From positions 1-64,000 of the forward strand of contig JAQFVV010000152.1 in NCBI GenBank assembly GCA_028023455.1: a stretch of 64,000 nt of DNA. Direction: 5' to 3'. The position numbers and the translations under genes are program-made. Positions 35,329 through 46,560 of this stretch are shown here, piece after piece; within the stretch, counting starts at the first letter, position 1; each line of letters begins with the position of its first letter. The DNA comes from Epiperipatus broadwayi. Lineage: Eukaryota > Onychophora > Udeonychophora > Euonychophora > Peripatidae. Below the pieces are notes generated by a model. The model saw nothing but the letters and a program-made list of their open reading frames with translations. It had not been told where the DNA came from and did no database searches.

Positions 35329-35706
35329 ATGATCACAATTTCTTATGCTTTCTCTTAACTGTTATTAAAACAGGCAAAACTCTCTATACATATTGCCACT
35401 TAGTTCAAGCCACAGTAATCAATGGATGCCAGAAGGCTTGTGCAGAAAATCCCATCTAGTGCCTACTCATCCAATATCCCCAGACTGATTTCTGGCTTGT
35501 AGCCTTCGTCAATACCCTCATACTAGTTTCTGGCTTGTGGCCTTCATAAGTGAGGAGCTAGAGCGCCCTAGATAGCAATTTTATGCACAACCCTTCTGGT
35601 ATCCATTGATTACTCTTGGCTTGCACTGAGTGGCAATATGTATAGAGAGTTTTGCCTGTTTTAATAACAGTTAAGAGCAAGCATAAGAAATAGTGATCAT
35701 GTGATA
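35329..35706. mobile_element. Family B inverted element, locus 1
   Basis: Terminal inverted repeats of more than 100 bp: atcacatgatcacaatttct at 35329 and agaaatagtgatcatgtgat at 35686, with ttattaaaacaggcaaaact and aatggatgccagaaggctt also mirrored. Two hammerhead modules lie in tandem on the minus strand inside (35476-35556). No coding capacity. Behaves like a fold-back element, but the ribozymes argue for an RNA-mediated origin. Confidence 0.7.
35476..35556 (-). ncRNA. Two tandem hammerhead modules, decayed (family B)
   Basis: Minus strand. First module (35519-35556): helix I CCTCA with TGAGG, core CTTATGA (G5 lost), stem II GGC/GCC, GAAA, perfect palindrome ACTAGT, A as cleavage base. 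Second module follows at once: core TTGACGA, stem II GGCT/AGCC, GAAA, ATCAGT, C, TGGGGA. The ribozyme-sized unit of about 43 nt has been duplicated on its own. Confidence 0.5.
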
Positions 35707-35809
35707 TTTATTGGCTTAAAACCCAATCCTGCCTAATAGGATAATGATGGCTATGGTTATTAAAGAACCAAAGACACCAAAATGTGTAGATACTGAACTG
35801 AGTTCAGAC

Positions 35810-36130
35810 TTATATGACTATATAAGCTGATGAGCTTGGATTGAAAATAGTATAATGTTTTCAATTTAAGTCTCATAGTTTAGTAGTTAAGTAGAGATAA
35901 AAGGTGGCTGCTAGAGGGTTGCATTAGATCCTAAGATCTAGGTGCAGTATTCTCAGATCCAAGGCTCCTCACTGACAAAGGCTACAATCCAGAAACTAGT
36001 CTGGAGACATTGGATGAGTAGGCACTAGATGGGGATTTTATACACATGCCTTCTGGAATCCATTGATTACTTTGGCTTGCACTGAGTGGCAATACATATA
36101 GAGAGTTTGGCCTGTTTTAAGTTTCATTAC
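35810..36130 (+). mobile_element. Family B unit, plus strand, locus 1b
   Basis: A single unit: tatatgactatataagctg, then gtagttaagtagagataaaa, gagggttgcattagatccta, the hammerhead remnant at 35966-36007, then ggatgagtaggcactagatg and cattgattactttggcttgc, ending at gtttggcctgttttaa. The minus-strand unit at 38425-38770 has all these blocks in the same order. Confidence 0.7.
35966..36007 (+). ncRNA. Hammerhead remnant, family B
   Basis: Helix I TCCTCA with TGGAGA (one mismatch), core CTGACAA (G8 lost), stem II GGCTACAATCC, GAAA, perfect palindrome ACTAGT, C17. Inactive because of G8. Confidence 0.55.
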
Positions 36131-36760
36131 ATATTATATATTTTTTTCCACACGAATGTTTGTATGCATTCAATTTTAATCAGCTTGGAATCCATTATAA
36201 GTAAACGACTATCTTCTTGTTCTCAGATATAAAGTAAAACAAGGCTGCAAAACTTTTTAAACTCTTACCATGTGTTATTGACAAAAGAAGAGTTTGATTA
36301 TAAGTCTTTTTTGTCACTGTTTCTCTATAAAGAATTGTTAGAGAGACCTTTACACACAGTTTTTTTTTTAATTTTTAAATGAAAAAATTTTCAGAGATAA
36401 AAAATATGTGAAGTCTAAAGAAATAAAATCTGTGTGGTCAAATTTTCATTATAAGTAAGATAAAATTATTTTAGAACTTTTACCATTATTCTTTTAATAA
36501 GTGGAATCTTAAAAAAAAAAATGAAAATATAAAGACTACTTTCCTGAGACATAAAACAATCATCAATTAAATTTTACAAATACATTCTGGAAAAGGCGGA
36601 AAATTGAAATAAAAAATAAAAAGAGAATTGTTAAAAGTTAGAGAAATTTCAAAATCGATTGTTATAATACAAGAAGAAATATCAAGCAGATAAGAGTGAA
36701 ACAATAATCAAAGTAAGATATTATAAAAAAGATTGATTTACTCAAAATATTACAAAATTA
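36131..36760. other. AT-rich DNA, no gene seen
   Basis: No element or gene recognised. Confidence 0.5.
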
Positions 36761-36769
36761 AATATTGTA

Positions 36770-37010
36770 TAAAAAGCTCTATGTACAGTGTTCTCAGATC
36801 CAGGGTTTATCACTGATGAAAGTCACAAGCTAGAAACTAATCTGGGGATGTTGGATGAGTGGGCATTCGTTAGGGATTTTATGCACAAACGTTCCTGCAC
36901 CCATTGATTATGAAGGCTTGCACTTCATGACATGACTATATGGAGAGTTTGGTACTCTTATTAACAGCATGTGTAAGCATGAGAAATGGTGATCATATAA
37001 TGAAAATGTA
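36770..37010 (+). mobile_element. Family B unit, truncated, locus 2
   Basis: Begins at tacagtgttctcagatccag and carries hammerhead, ggatgagtgggcatt, acccattgattatgaaggct and a terminal gtgatcatataatg block. The 5' half of the unit is missing. Confidence 0.65.
36807..36848 (+). ncRNA. Hammerhead ribozyme, core intact (family B locus 2)
   Basis: Core CTGATGA and GAAA intact, C17 present, TGGGGA follows. Helix I is weakened (TTATCA against TGGGGA) and the palindrome has become ACTAAT. Doubtful activity. Confidence 0.5.
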
Positions 37011-38424
37011 AATTTGTAATTTTAAAGGAATACATTATGATGATATCCAATACTAATGCAGAAAAAATATTTTAAAAAATTAGTTAGAATATAATGCATT
37101 ATATAAAAATTAAAAAAAAACTAAATTGTTGTTTTGTAAAAAATTCTAAAAAGATGAAAATGACACAAATTTTATTTTGCAAAAAAAATAAAATAAAATA
37201 AAAAACGGATGGTTACTGTATTTATTTTAAAACATATAACTTCAGTTTTAGTGAATATTATAAATACTTCATCTTATAACCCAATGTAGTGAAGTTGCTA
37301 AGTAACATTCATGGATGTTGATCCAAATCTGTCACTCCTTACTTAAATTTCTTATGAATTCCCGAACATCAAACCATTTGAAAATATCTCAAATAAATTT
37401 TTAGTCATCTCATATATTTTTTTATTTGTTTAACTTTTATTTAATTAATATTCTAATAACTAAATTTGTTATGTACCTTTCCTATATTTGTAGTTTATCA
37501 ATCTTTTTTATAACTTTTATTGCCTCACTTTCATAGGCCTTTTTTCCCCTATTCTATTACATATTAGTTAATACTAGTTTATTTAAAAAAATTTTAACTC
37601 CTAAAATTTTTCTCTTAACTTTTTATTTCTCAATTTACCTTTTTTATCTGCATTAAAGTAGTAGAAAAAAGTCTTTTTTCTTTCTTTCTACTGTATCTTT
37701 GTAATAAATTGGAGTCTTGATTATTGTAGCTTTTAAATTTTTCTGAATAATTTCTAATTTTTATTTAAATTTATCAATTAACCTTTATATTTATTGAGAA
37801 GTAATACAGAAATATACTTTAATTATAAGTGAAGCAAAATATTCCCACTTTCTTGACAATGAGAATTATGTGTGGAAAGCAATAAAACTCACAGAAAAAT
37901 AACTATATAAATTTATATGAATAATATTCAAACAACACAGCTAATAATAAAAATTTAAAGTACAGTAGAACTATGGTATCTGCTATTGTTTGAAGCTTCT
38001 CTCATCTATATTATATATTGCATATAATAGCTCACTGCTGACAAGTTTTGATTACAATACTATAAGTATTGCTTAGTGTACTGTACAGTAATTTTCAACA
38101 TGCACACATATAATACAGTTTTTATGCTATAGTATACATATATAAATTAAGATTATAACAACATTTTAAAAAAAGATATATATTTACATAACTATGTGCA
38201 TTTATTTAAATCATAATAATAATAATAAACCTTACTATAACTCAGAGTTTTTTTTATTATGTAGTCAGATAATTTTTATTCTATTTTTGGGAATGTGAAG
38301 ATTTTTGGATTTGTAAATAACTCTCAGTTTTATCATATAACTTGCAGCATTGCCACACAGCATCAAAGTTAATCTATGTTTCTATATTGTAAAGCTTTTT
38401 GCGTACTTTCCATTTTGTTCTATT
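37011..38424. other. AT-rich DNA, no gene seen
   Basis: Low-complexity A/T runs; no element recognised. Confidence 0.5.
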
Positions 38425-38770
38425 AGGTATTGTTCAACAGGAAAAACTCTCCATACAGTAGTAGTGCCACTCAGTACAATCCAAAGTAATCAATAGATGC
38501 CAGAAGGCTTGTGCATAAAATCCCTATCTAGTGCCTACTCATCCAATATCCCCAGATTAGTTTCTAGCTTGTGGCCTTCATCAGTGAGGAGCCTTGAATC
38601 TGAGAGCACTACACCTAGATCTTAGGTTCTAATGCAACCCTCCAGCAGCAACCTTTAATCTCTACTTAAGTAGAAAACTATGAGAATAAAATTGAAAACA
38701 ATAATATTTTCAATCCAAGCTCATTAGCTTATATAGTCATATAAAAAATGATGATCATGTGATGTTTAGA
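38425..38770 (-). mobile_element. Family B unit, minus strand, locus 3
   Basis: Complete monomer in the opposite orientation to 35810-36130: starts (minus strand) at TATATGACTATATAAGCTAA near 38745 and ends at AGTTTTTCCTGTTGAACAAT near 38430. A gatcatgtgatgttta block, the family's end signature, lies just outside at 38752-38769. Confidence 0.7.
38549..38590 (-). ncRNA. Hammerhead ribozyme, core intact (family B locus 3)
   Basis: Minus strand: helix I TCCTCA with TGGGGA (6 bp, one wobble), core CTGATGA, stem II GGC/GCT, GAAA, ACTAAT (palindrome broken by one base), C17. The dimer helix III would carry mismatches. Confidence 0.65.
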
Positions 38771-39620
38771 TATTTTTTCTTGGAACAAATCATATTTTAT
38801 CACAATTAAATATCTGTTTCAATCAATATTTTTTCATCAGTAAAATTTTAAATTCTAATAAACACACAGCAGCAACTTCATTATAGACAGATACAACGTC
38901 ACTGGTTATTTTAATATTTTAAGGCCTCAACTATTTAAGAATCTATATAACTATTTCTTGCTTGCATTGGGTGGCTTGGAATTAAGTGTTCAGGATTCAT
39001 GGCTAAATTCCTCATAAAACATAAGGCTTTCCGACATAATATAAGACTTTAACTGGAATATTATATCACCAAACTATATATTTAAGGCTTTTTCCATTTA
39101 AATCAAAAAAAAAAAATTCCTTGCTTTGGTTACAACTTTAACTATTTCAAGAGCACAAATGATAGTAAATGACTTTGCTTCTCTCTTTTTATAATTTCTA
39201 AGATTGATGACTTATTCTTTTGAAACATACTATCTACTTCAGAATATAATTTATCTTTTTTTATTAAATCAATAATTTGTATTTTCTCATTTAATAAAAA
39301 TACTTTACCATTTTTATTTGATTTACCATTCACTGAACTTACAAAACATTTTACTAAAGATATTATTGGACTTTCAAGTGCTTGGATGTTGTGGTAAGGA
39401 AAGTTTAAAATTTACATATTTTAGATTAAGTTTAAAACTTTCAAAACCTATTTATGGTCTTATATAAAACTTCTTCACACACAAAAAAATGAAAATATTC
39501 TGTATAAGTACTTAATTGTACTGAAATTGCATTTGAGATTGGCACTGTACTGTGATTCATAAACTTTAATGTTATACTCTTATTCTTCTCCTTTACTTCC
39601 TTTGCATTTTTTCATATATT
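38771..39620. other. AT-rich DNA, no gene seen
   Basis: Open frame 39142-39333 on the minus strand is lysine-rich without a recognisable domain (NGKVFLLNEKIQIIDLIKKD resembles a helix-turn-helix start of CENP-B/Tigger type, but too little is present to call). Confidence 0.4.
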
Positions 39621-39627
39621 CATGTAT

Positions 39628-39790
39628 ATTGCTTATACTAACTCCTCTCATATACACTTTAATGCAAAAAAAAAAATTAAAATAAAACTTCTTTATTTTC
39701 CTGACAGTTTCAGCTGTCCAGCAGCCTTCATCAGAGCTTTCTCAATTTTTTTTTGCATTAAAGTGTATATGAGAGAAGTTATTATAAGCA
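39628..39790. repeat. Fold-back repeat with hammerhead-like apex (family G)
   Basis: Arms ctcatatacactttaatgca (39647) and tgcattaaagtgtatatgag (39753) are exact reverse complements, extended by A and T runs. The apex region (39700-39740) holds the hammerhead-like motif. A relative without the right arm is at 51795-51900. Confidence 0.8.
39700..39740 (-). ncRNA. Hammerhead-like motif, family G
   Basis: Minus strand: core CTGATGA, stem II AGGCTG/CAGCT (one bulge) around CTGGA, GAAA, ACTGT, C. Helix I is weak (about 2 bp). The sister at 51858 has a perfect stem II. Confidence 0.5.
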
Positions 39791-39799
39791 ATATATATG

Positions 39800-41273
39800 A
39801 AAATTTAATGTTAGTAAATTTTAATGTTTTTATTATTTGTTTGTTTTAATATTTTATGAATAACTATAGTTGAAGTTATATATATATATATTAATTAATA
39901 CAGCCTATATTATAGTTTCAGCTTAATAATATCTTCAGTTTCTGTTAAAATTATATTCTTCAAGCATCTTTTAAAACTAGAAATAGGTAATGATAATGTG
40001 ATCCAACCCAAATTGTGTTATTACAATATATAAATAACAGATAAGATATAGTCTCTGTTTTAAGTTATTAGATTTTCACAAATATGCTGTATCAATTATG
40101 CGTAATGAGAGAAATGTCAGATAGCATAAGAGGGGACATGTAATATGTCCTAACATCTGTTTAGATAACATTGATTTATGGAATAAATACTATATCTCAA
40201 AAACATCATTCACTGTATTCAATCTTCTTCTGCCTGATAAAATATATAATGTATGGTTCTGTAGAATGTAAAATGAAAAGAGCACATCTCTTCTTGATCC
40301 TCTCCATATCATAAGTACAAAGGATAAAATATCTTGATAGAAATTAGACGTAATATACTGGACTATTTCCATCATCTATGAGAGAATTTTGAATGTATAG
40401 AACATTGTAAACTTTATTTAACCTTTCCAAATACAAACAACTTGTTAGTAATACCACATAAATAGACAGCACAGGTTAGTAATTACACAACATTTTGAGT
40501 AGTATTATTCTCCACTCTTCTTTAGGTGTTGCTGGCCTATATGCACAGTGACAATATTCGCTAAGAAGTTGAACTCACACCTTTAGATTCTTGAATATTG
40601 AATTTAAGGCAAATGCAAGAATCAACTGAGCTATTCTGTCAAAGAAAGATTTGTAAATCAGTAATAAGATATTAATTGGAAGAAATTTAAATAAATAATA
40701 CAATAGATAATTGTATCTATTTAAACACAGCAAAGGACATTGATATGACTTTTCCATGACAAACAATGACACACAAAAGTAAAGATTTTCCTCAGAAAAT
40801 TGAATATTATCACAGATACAATTATTGTCATAACATTATAATATTGAGCAGTTAAAGTATTATGCAAGTTGTGCATAATACTAAAAGCCCACGTTAATCT
40901 GAATTGATCAGATAAGTGTGAATAGAATGATTGTAAAAACAAAAAATAAAATTGTAATATGATATGAACCATTTAACTTTATGGAGAAAGGAGGAACTCT
41001 CATATTTCAATACATTTTTTTTCAAGATGTTTATTAAATATTGAATTTACATGGTTATATTTATAGAAAATATCTCTTTTGATTTACAATGTACAACTAC
41101 AATAATAACATATTACTGTCCATATTAATTTCACAAAATTGATGATGGATAATACTGAAAAGCAAAAGTTAGCAATACTCCGTGTAGCTCCATACAGTCA
41201 CAGACATTAATGTCATGATTACAAGTTGACTATAGTCATAAATCACTATGGACTTGAAAGCCCAAGAAGCAAA
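39800..41273. other. AT-rich DNA; old dispersed repeat near 40375-40620
   Basis: A stretch containing ttaacctttccaaatac and tattattctccactcttctt, ending in a ttgaactcacacctttagattcttgaatattgaat-like block, resembles 49430-49630 on the same strand. The terminal block looks like a decayed tRNA-derived SINE end. Otherwise nothing seen. Confidence 0.4.
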
Positions 41274-41804
41274 TTATTTTTTGATTAAACTCAGATCCCA
41301 ATAATTGAGTTGCTCAAAGCCTTGGAAGCTAAACCTGAAATCATCCATAAACAAATCTGTGCATTTGTTGTCTGTGGCTGGAGTCAGTGACACACCCAGT
41401 GTCCTGACTCCAGCCTGAAACACAGTGGACCAACTAGAACTTTTAGGAAAATTTGCATGCTGTAGTGTTCCTTCTACTAACAATTCACCCCTGATTAAGA
41501 TACCTAAATAATTTTGTTGTAATTGACAATCAATATCTTCATCTTGTATTTTGCAATTAATTACGATACAGAACCAAACTTCAGATCGGTTCTGCCCCCA
41601 TCTTCTTTTATACTTATCATTAACAAATAGGTGCCTATCATCTTCAAAGTAAGCAAAGAGATGTGGTTCACTTTGATAATCAGAACTTGTGGTTTCTAGA
41701 TCTGATTCACTTTTATCATCAGAACTTGTGATTTGTGGATTCTGAATGTTTGTTAGCTGCTGATATTCATTGCACTTCTTGATAGAAGTTAAGGATGGAA
41801 GCAT
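41274..41804 (-). CDS. Unidentified open frame, candidate host exon (176 aa)
   Basis: I do not recognise this protein. The N-terminal 60 residues are acidic and contain a short internal repeat (TSSDDKSESDLE, then TSSDYQSEPHLF). The remainder looks like a folded domain with balanced composition: RRWGQNRSEVWFCIVINCKI, GILIRGELLVEGTLQHANF, FQAGVRTLGVSLTPATDN, FMDDFRFSFQGFEQLNYWDL. The segment is clearly less AT-rich than its flanks, which argues against a chance frame. No start context or promoter is evident; an AG following a pyrimidine-rich stretch (ctatcaag near 41779 on the minus strand) could be a splice acceptor, making this a terminal exon that ends at the TAA. It might equally be a fragment of an unfamiliar mobile element. 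Confidence 0.45.
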   Translation of the reverse strand: MLPSLTSIKKCNEYQQLTNIQNPQITSSDDKSESDLETTSSDYQSEPHLFAYFEDDRHLFVNDKYKRRWGQNRSEVWFCIVINCKIQDEDIDCQLQQNYLGILIRGELLVEGTLQHANFPKSSSWSTVFQAGVRTLGVSLTPATDNKCTDLFMDDFRFSFQGFEQLNYWDLSLIKK

Positions 41805-42944
41805 AAAATCAATCAGTTGTATATTTCAATATGTTTTAAACTCTCCAAAGTTTATTATTACAATTTTGACCTACTTTGAATGTTTGAATAATAAAAATAA
41901 TACAACCATAGCCAAAAATAATAAAACAATAATTTGTCTTCTTTCTCTAATAATATGCCAATAATAATCTTTGTTCTACAGATTATGCAATATTTGAACA
42001 CATAAATGGCAAACTGATTTCAACAATTCCAATTCAATGGGAGACTATTCAGAAACATGTAGCTCCATCTACCATTGTCCCATGTCATTGAACTGCAAAG
42101 GTGATATCTTAATTATTAATAGATACATCACACTTCAAGAGACTAATACAAAAAAAAATCATTAAATTTTATGAATATTTTTCTGATAATATTTTAACTG
42201 AAACTATAATACTTCATTTTTAATTAACAATGATTTTAAAGCTAATATGTTCTGAAATAGAAAACAACAATAACAGGGTTTTAAAGTTATTGTATTGCGT
42301 CATGTATTATGTCCATGTGACTTTTCGAATATATATAACTGATTCAATATTTATAAGGCATTATAAATTCTTTCAGAAATCATTAAGTGACTCTTTTATT
42401 CAAGATATTTGACACCTCTTCCTCTCTTCTCGAATTCCTTAATTTATATATTTTTTAAATTATACTTATCCTATGCAATTTTTATAATTCTTTATTTAAT
42501 TCTCCTATAATAGTTTTGGTTGTTGAGCATTCTACTTCAGATCTCTTTTATTTTTAAATATTATTAAGAGATTTGCGGAATATTGTAAGACAGTTACAAT
42601 TGTTACAGAAAAATTAAATAAACCATTGTGAAAAATATGTAGGAGTGCAATTTTTCAAAGACTTCTAAGTCATTATACTTCAGCTGTATTTTTGTATAAA
42701 TAATACACCATATGATCAGTTTAGCACTAGCATGAGAACATAGCATAAGAATTGAGCTCAACTAATCCAAGCAAGTTCCCTTTCAGTTTTATGTACTGGG
42801 AATCAATTCAAAAACTTTTACTTGACAGTGCCAATATTTACGTTAAGTTTGTGTTATTATCTTGTTAATTTTGAATTTTTTATCAAATACATTAATCTAG
42901 ATCAGTTTTTATTCCATATTCTTCAAACAATTATCACTATATAT
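41805..42944. other. AT-rich DNA, no gene seen
   Basis: Upstream of the candidate exon on its strand; no additional exon recognised. Confidence 0.5.
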
Positions 42945-43055
42945 AAACAGGCAAAACTCTCCATACAGTAGTGCTACTCAGTGCATGTCAGAGTAATCAG
43001 TGGATGCCAGAAGGCTTATGCATAAAATCCCTATCTAGTATCTACTCATCCAATA

Positions 43056-43097
43056 TCCCCAGACTAGTTTCTAGCTTGTGGCTTTCATCAGTGAGGA
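43056..43097 (-). ncRNA. Hammerhead ribozyme, apparently complete (family B locus 4, left)
   Basis: Minus strand: helix I TCCTCA with TGGGGA (6 bp, one wobble), core CTGATGA, a 3-bp stem II AGC/GCT around CACAA with an A-A mismatch at its base, GAAA, perfect palindrome ACTAGT, C17. The best family B copy. Confidence 0.7.
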
Positions 43098-43226
43098 GCC
43101 TTGCATTGAAAATATTGGGTTTTCAATTTTAGACTCATAGTTTTATAGTTAAGTAGAGATAAAAGGTAGCTGCTGGAGGGTTGCATTAGATCCTAGATCT
43201 AGGTGCAGAGATCTCAGATCTAAAGC

Positions 43227-43268
43227 TCCTCACTGATGAAAGCCACAAGCGAGAAACTAATCTGGTGA
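43227..43268 (+). ncRNA. Hammerhead ribozyme, core intact (family B locus 4, right)
   Basis: Helix I TCCTCA with TGGTGA (5 of 6), core CTGATGA, stem II GC-based around CACAA, GAAA, ACTAAT (one change from palindrome), C17. Faces away from the left copy 130 bp upstream. Confidence 0.6.
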
Positions 43269-43440
43269 TATTGGATGAGTAGGCACTAGATAGAGAGTTT
43301 ATGCACAAGCCTTCTGGCATCCATTGATTACTCTGGATTGCACTGAGTGGCACTACAGTATGGAGAGTTTGCCTATTTTAATAACAGTTATGAGCAAGCA
43401 TAAGAAATGGTGATCACGTGATGTTTTAGTAGTTTATATA

Positions 43441-44795
43441 TAAACAATAGAATAATCAACTTTCCAAATCCTTATTAATATCAATGCATTCACCTTTTTG
43501 ATAGATTCACTAGCAAATGTAAAATAATCATTTCTGTCTACTTTTCCAGTTGTTATAACAATGGAAATCTGATAATTAATATTGTTTAGAGTGAACCCCA
43601 AATTAAAACGAGATGCAAACCTCCTTTACTATGACTAAAATATTAAACTTCACAAGACACTTTCTACTCATTTAAAAATACCGTTACGAATTAATGACTA
43701 ATGTTTTTCTGTATTAATGTGATTGTACTTAATACTGGCATTTATTTTTATTGTTAGAAATGTTCTAATTATTTTTTTATCTGCTTCAGAAATGAAATAA
43801 AAGAATCGTAGATTTTGATGCATCTACTGAATAAAAAAATTTCCATTGGCTGAACAAAAAAATGTTTTTTTCATTGGTTATTTTTTGTATCCATTTGAAC
43901 CCTATTCTATAAGCTGTATTTAATAAGAAAATGTTTTTTATAATATGTAATATTGACACATTTATAGGTTTTCAATATTCTGCCAAATGTTTATTAAATG
44001 ATCACCATATAAAGTTCTTAATGACATTTATGAATAGTACACTCGTATTTACTTTAGTTAATGCTGAAATTTCTCAAAATTAATATTTATTAGGATAAAT
44101 ATTTTACTAATACGATATATAATAAACACCAATAAAGATTCTGAATGATAGCGTACACTTACTGTGTCTTTATTAATAGTTTATTTTATATGTTAGTGAG
44201 AGAATAATTTCTATGGAATCTTTACTATTGTAAATATTTAAACAAACAAAAAATAAATAAAATTGCGTAAATGTAATTTTTAACGAAGAATTTTGATAAT
44301 GTCTTTAAATAATAATAATAAAAAACTTTTACACCATAAATCAATAAATAAAACTATTAATTGTCTCTTTTTCTATTAATAAGCATTGATTATAAACGAT
44401 TGATTAATGCTTATGTGTAGAGATTTAGATTTTTTTGAAAATAAGTAAATTGACTTTCTTTACTTTAATTAAATACTTTTAGATGTCAAGAGATGTTTAT
44501 CTGTGAATCAATAAAGATGACTATTGGTTTTTGTTTAAAAGTATTCAATTAATGATATATACAACAATATATTTTATGTGAGGAATAAGTTTATAAAAAT
44601 ATTACCAAACATTTTATATGAAGAGTAAAACAAAGGTTGAAGCCGTAGAAAATATATAAATGATGAATAAATAAACGAATAATAAATAAGTAATAAATAG
44701 GGCTGAAATAATATGTTTAATGATCTGCTAAATCAAGTTTCGACATGATTGGTAGAGAGTGACAGTGTTTCCGATTATAAAAGATTGAACTGGCG
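43441..44795. other. AT-rich DNA, no gene seen
   Basis: No element or exon recognised. Confidence 0.5.
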
Positions 44796-44799
44796 GGCA

Positions 44800-46050
44800 T
44801 GTGCGATGCGTTGCAATATAGCTTTTTCTCTCTTGGAGTCAGGAATCTCTTAGAAAAACCTGTTAGCCACCTTCCTTTTCCTTTCCATACATCACCCTGT
44901 TTTACCCATATTCTTCTCTATTCTGATCCATCCCATTTACACAACATTATCTTTGTCCACTCTATGGACTTTATATCTAAATTCCCCTTATCTTTTTCCA
45001 AACCCAGCATAAAAACCAATAACCCACTTTCTGTATAATCAGTTTGTTTATAGTTATTCTCCCACAACTTCATTATTTGCACGCTTTCTGCTTGTAAGCA
45101 TTTACATTTAATTAACAGATACCGAACATTTTCTATGCCTTCCTTACCTAACTTGCAGACTAAATCACACACATTTCTCCATTTATGTGTATATTCTCTT
45201 GTTGCTAATGATCCTGTTGAGCCTTAAACAGTAAACTACTTTCCTTGCTATTATCGTAAATTAACTGGTACCCAATATTCTGTTTACTTCTATATATATT
45301 TAAACTCTTTTTACTCTCTATATTAGTTCTCCATCTCGTCAACTCTCTATTTTTTTATTAAGGCATCTTTTTTCTATCCCATTCCTTGTCATTATAATAC
45401 TCAACAATTCTCCCAACACAATCATACCATCTTTTGTATAAGTAACTGACATAAATTCTTTATCCACATCTTCTGCATATCATACTACCTCTCTCACCCA
45501 TCATGTTGCCTGTCCTTTACTCATAACCCAATTAAATACTATTTTGGCTATTCTCTGATTATCCATAAATTACATTTACCAAACATTTTCATTTTGCTTT
45601 TTGCATCTCTCATGTAAAAACTTGATTATCCCATTTCTCCTTGAATTGCATCCTTTGCTGATCACATACCTGCATCTAATGCATGTCTACCTATTTCTCT
45701 TTGGATTTTTTCTAAATAATCTAACACCCATTTACTAACATCTAATGCATCATTATCATAAGTTAACCCTGCTATTTCCACTCCTTCCATGCAATTTTAG
45801 CTACATCATATTTATTATAAGTAAACACTGTTAATTTCTTTATGAATCCCTTTCTTTTCTTCACTTCATTTGTCATTTTTTTCTCTCATTCATTCAAGCA
45901 ATTTTTCTGATTACTTAAGATAATTACCAAATAGTTATATCTATTCACTATATCCTCCAACTTTCTCTTCTCTTTCCTCAGCATTTATCATCATTACTTT
46001 TGATTTTACTTCACTAAATTTAATCACCATCATGTGTAATAGGTTGGTTA
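44800..46050 (-). pseudogene. Non-LTR retrotransposon C-terminal region, decayed
   Basis: Minus-strand translation in pieces. Near 45700-45790 GVEIAGLTYDNDALDVSKWV then LDYLEKIQREIGRHALDAGM, matching the LINE segment after the RT thumb ('L...Q-.iGR..Lg.'). Near 45600-45660, AIQGEMG and then MRDAKSKMKMFGK, matching 'aIrGDlGW...re-kaK-.--gr'. Near 44920-45170, CDLVCKLGKEGIENVRYLLIKCKCLQ, a zinc-knuckle ending ('C--C-.-E---H.L..C--.') where the histidine has become arginine. Frames shift between pieces. Clade not certain; the element lacks its polymerase core here. Confidence 0.6.
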
Positions 46051-46560
46051 TTAAGCATCACCTATGTTTCAGAATTGAATACCTAGTGTTTGTTAAGGTA
46101 ACACTATTGGCTCATCTGTTTATTCTATATGTGGAATTAATTATATGACAAGCCTCTTTGATTTTACATTTTCTATGATTACTTTGGAGGAAAAAATCTT
46201 GGCAGAAGCAGGTTTTAAAAAGTGACCGCTATTTCACAAGCACTGAACTATATGATGGATTTATTTTAGCTCTGTCATATAGATAAATTTGTTGGGATAT
46301 CCTGGATTTCAAGTTGCCATGAGTCTCGCCAAAGTTAAGGGCTATTACAGGCGAGATAGGCTATGGAATAAACTAGTTGAGCTTTGCCATCACTGTTAGG
46401 TGGGGCCTTAGAATTATTGATTAGTGTCCTGAAGGAAAGGGGGCATCAAAAACTGATATTACAGTGCCAAAAGATGGAGGTTAATTTTGTGTGGATGTTA
46501 GTGATAAAAGGTATATTGATCCACTCCCTGTCGAAAGTTGACTTAGCTGATCATTAAACA
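46051..46560 (+). other. GC-richer block, unidentified repeat-like sequence
   Basis: Between about 46190 and 46540 the composition is less AT-rich (for example ggcgagataggctatgg and gttaggtggggccttag). No frame is sustained and no second copy was noticed. Could be an old SINE or DNA transposon remnant. Confidence 0.3.

Larger units (their letters stand above)
42945..43440. mobile_element. Family B inverted element, locus 4 (best copy)
   Basis: Left arm on the minus strand (42950-43105) and right arm on the plus strand (43220-43430) mirror each other: gcaaaactctccatacagta with tacagtatggagagtttgcc, and ggatgccagaaggctta with a reverse complement near 43305. Each arm has a hammerhead with intact core. 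The middle (43106-43215) contains the family blocks gttaagtagagataaaaggt and gagggttgcattagatcct. An aataacagttatgagcaagc block ends the element at the right. Confidence 0.75.

Noticed and set aside
39142-39333. Helix-turn-helix-like frame, possible Tigger/CENP-B transposase fragment
   Set aside because: Only one short lysine-rich stretch resembles the family start; no inverted repeats or catalytic residues nearby.
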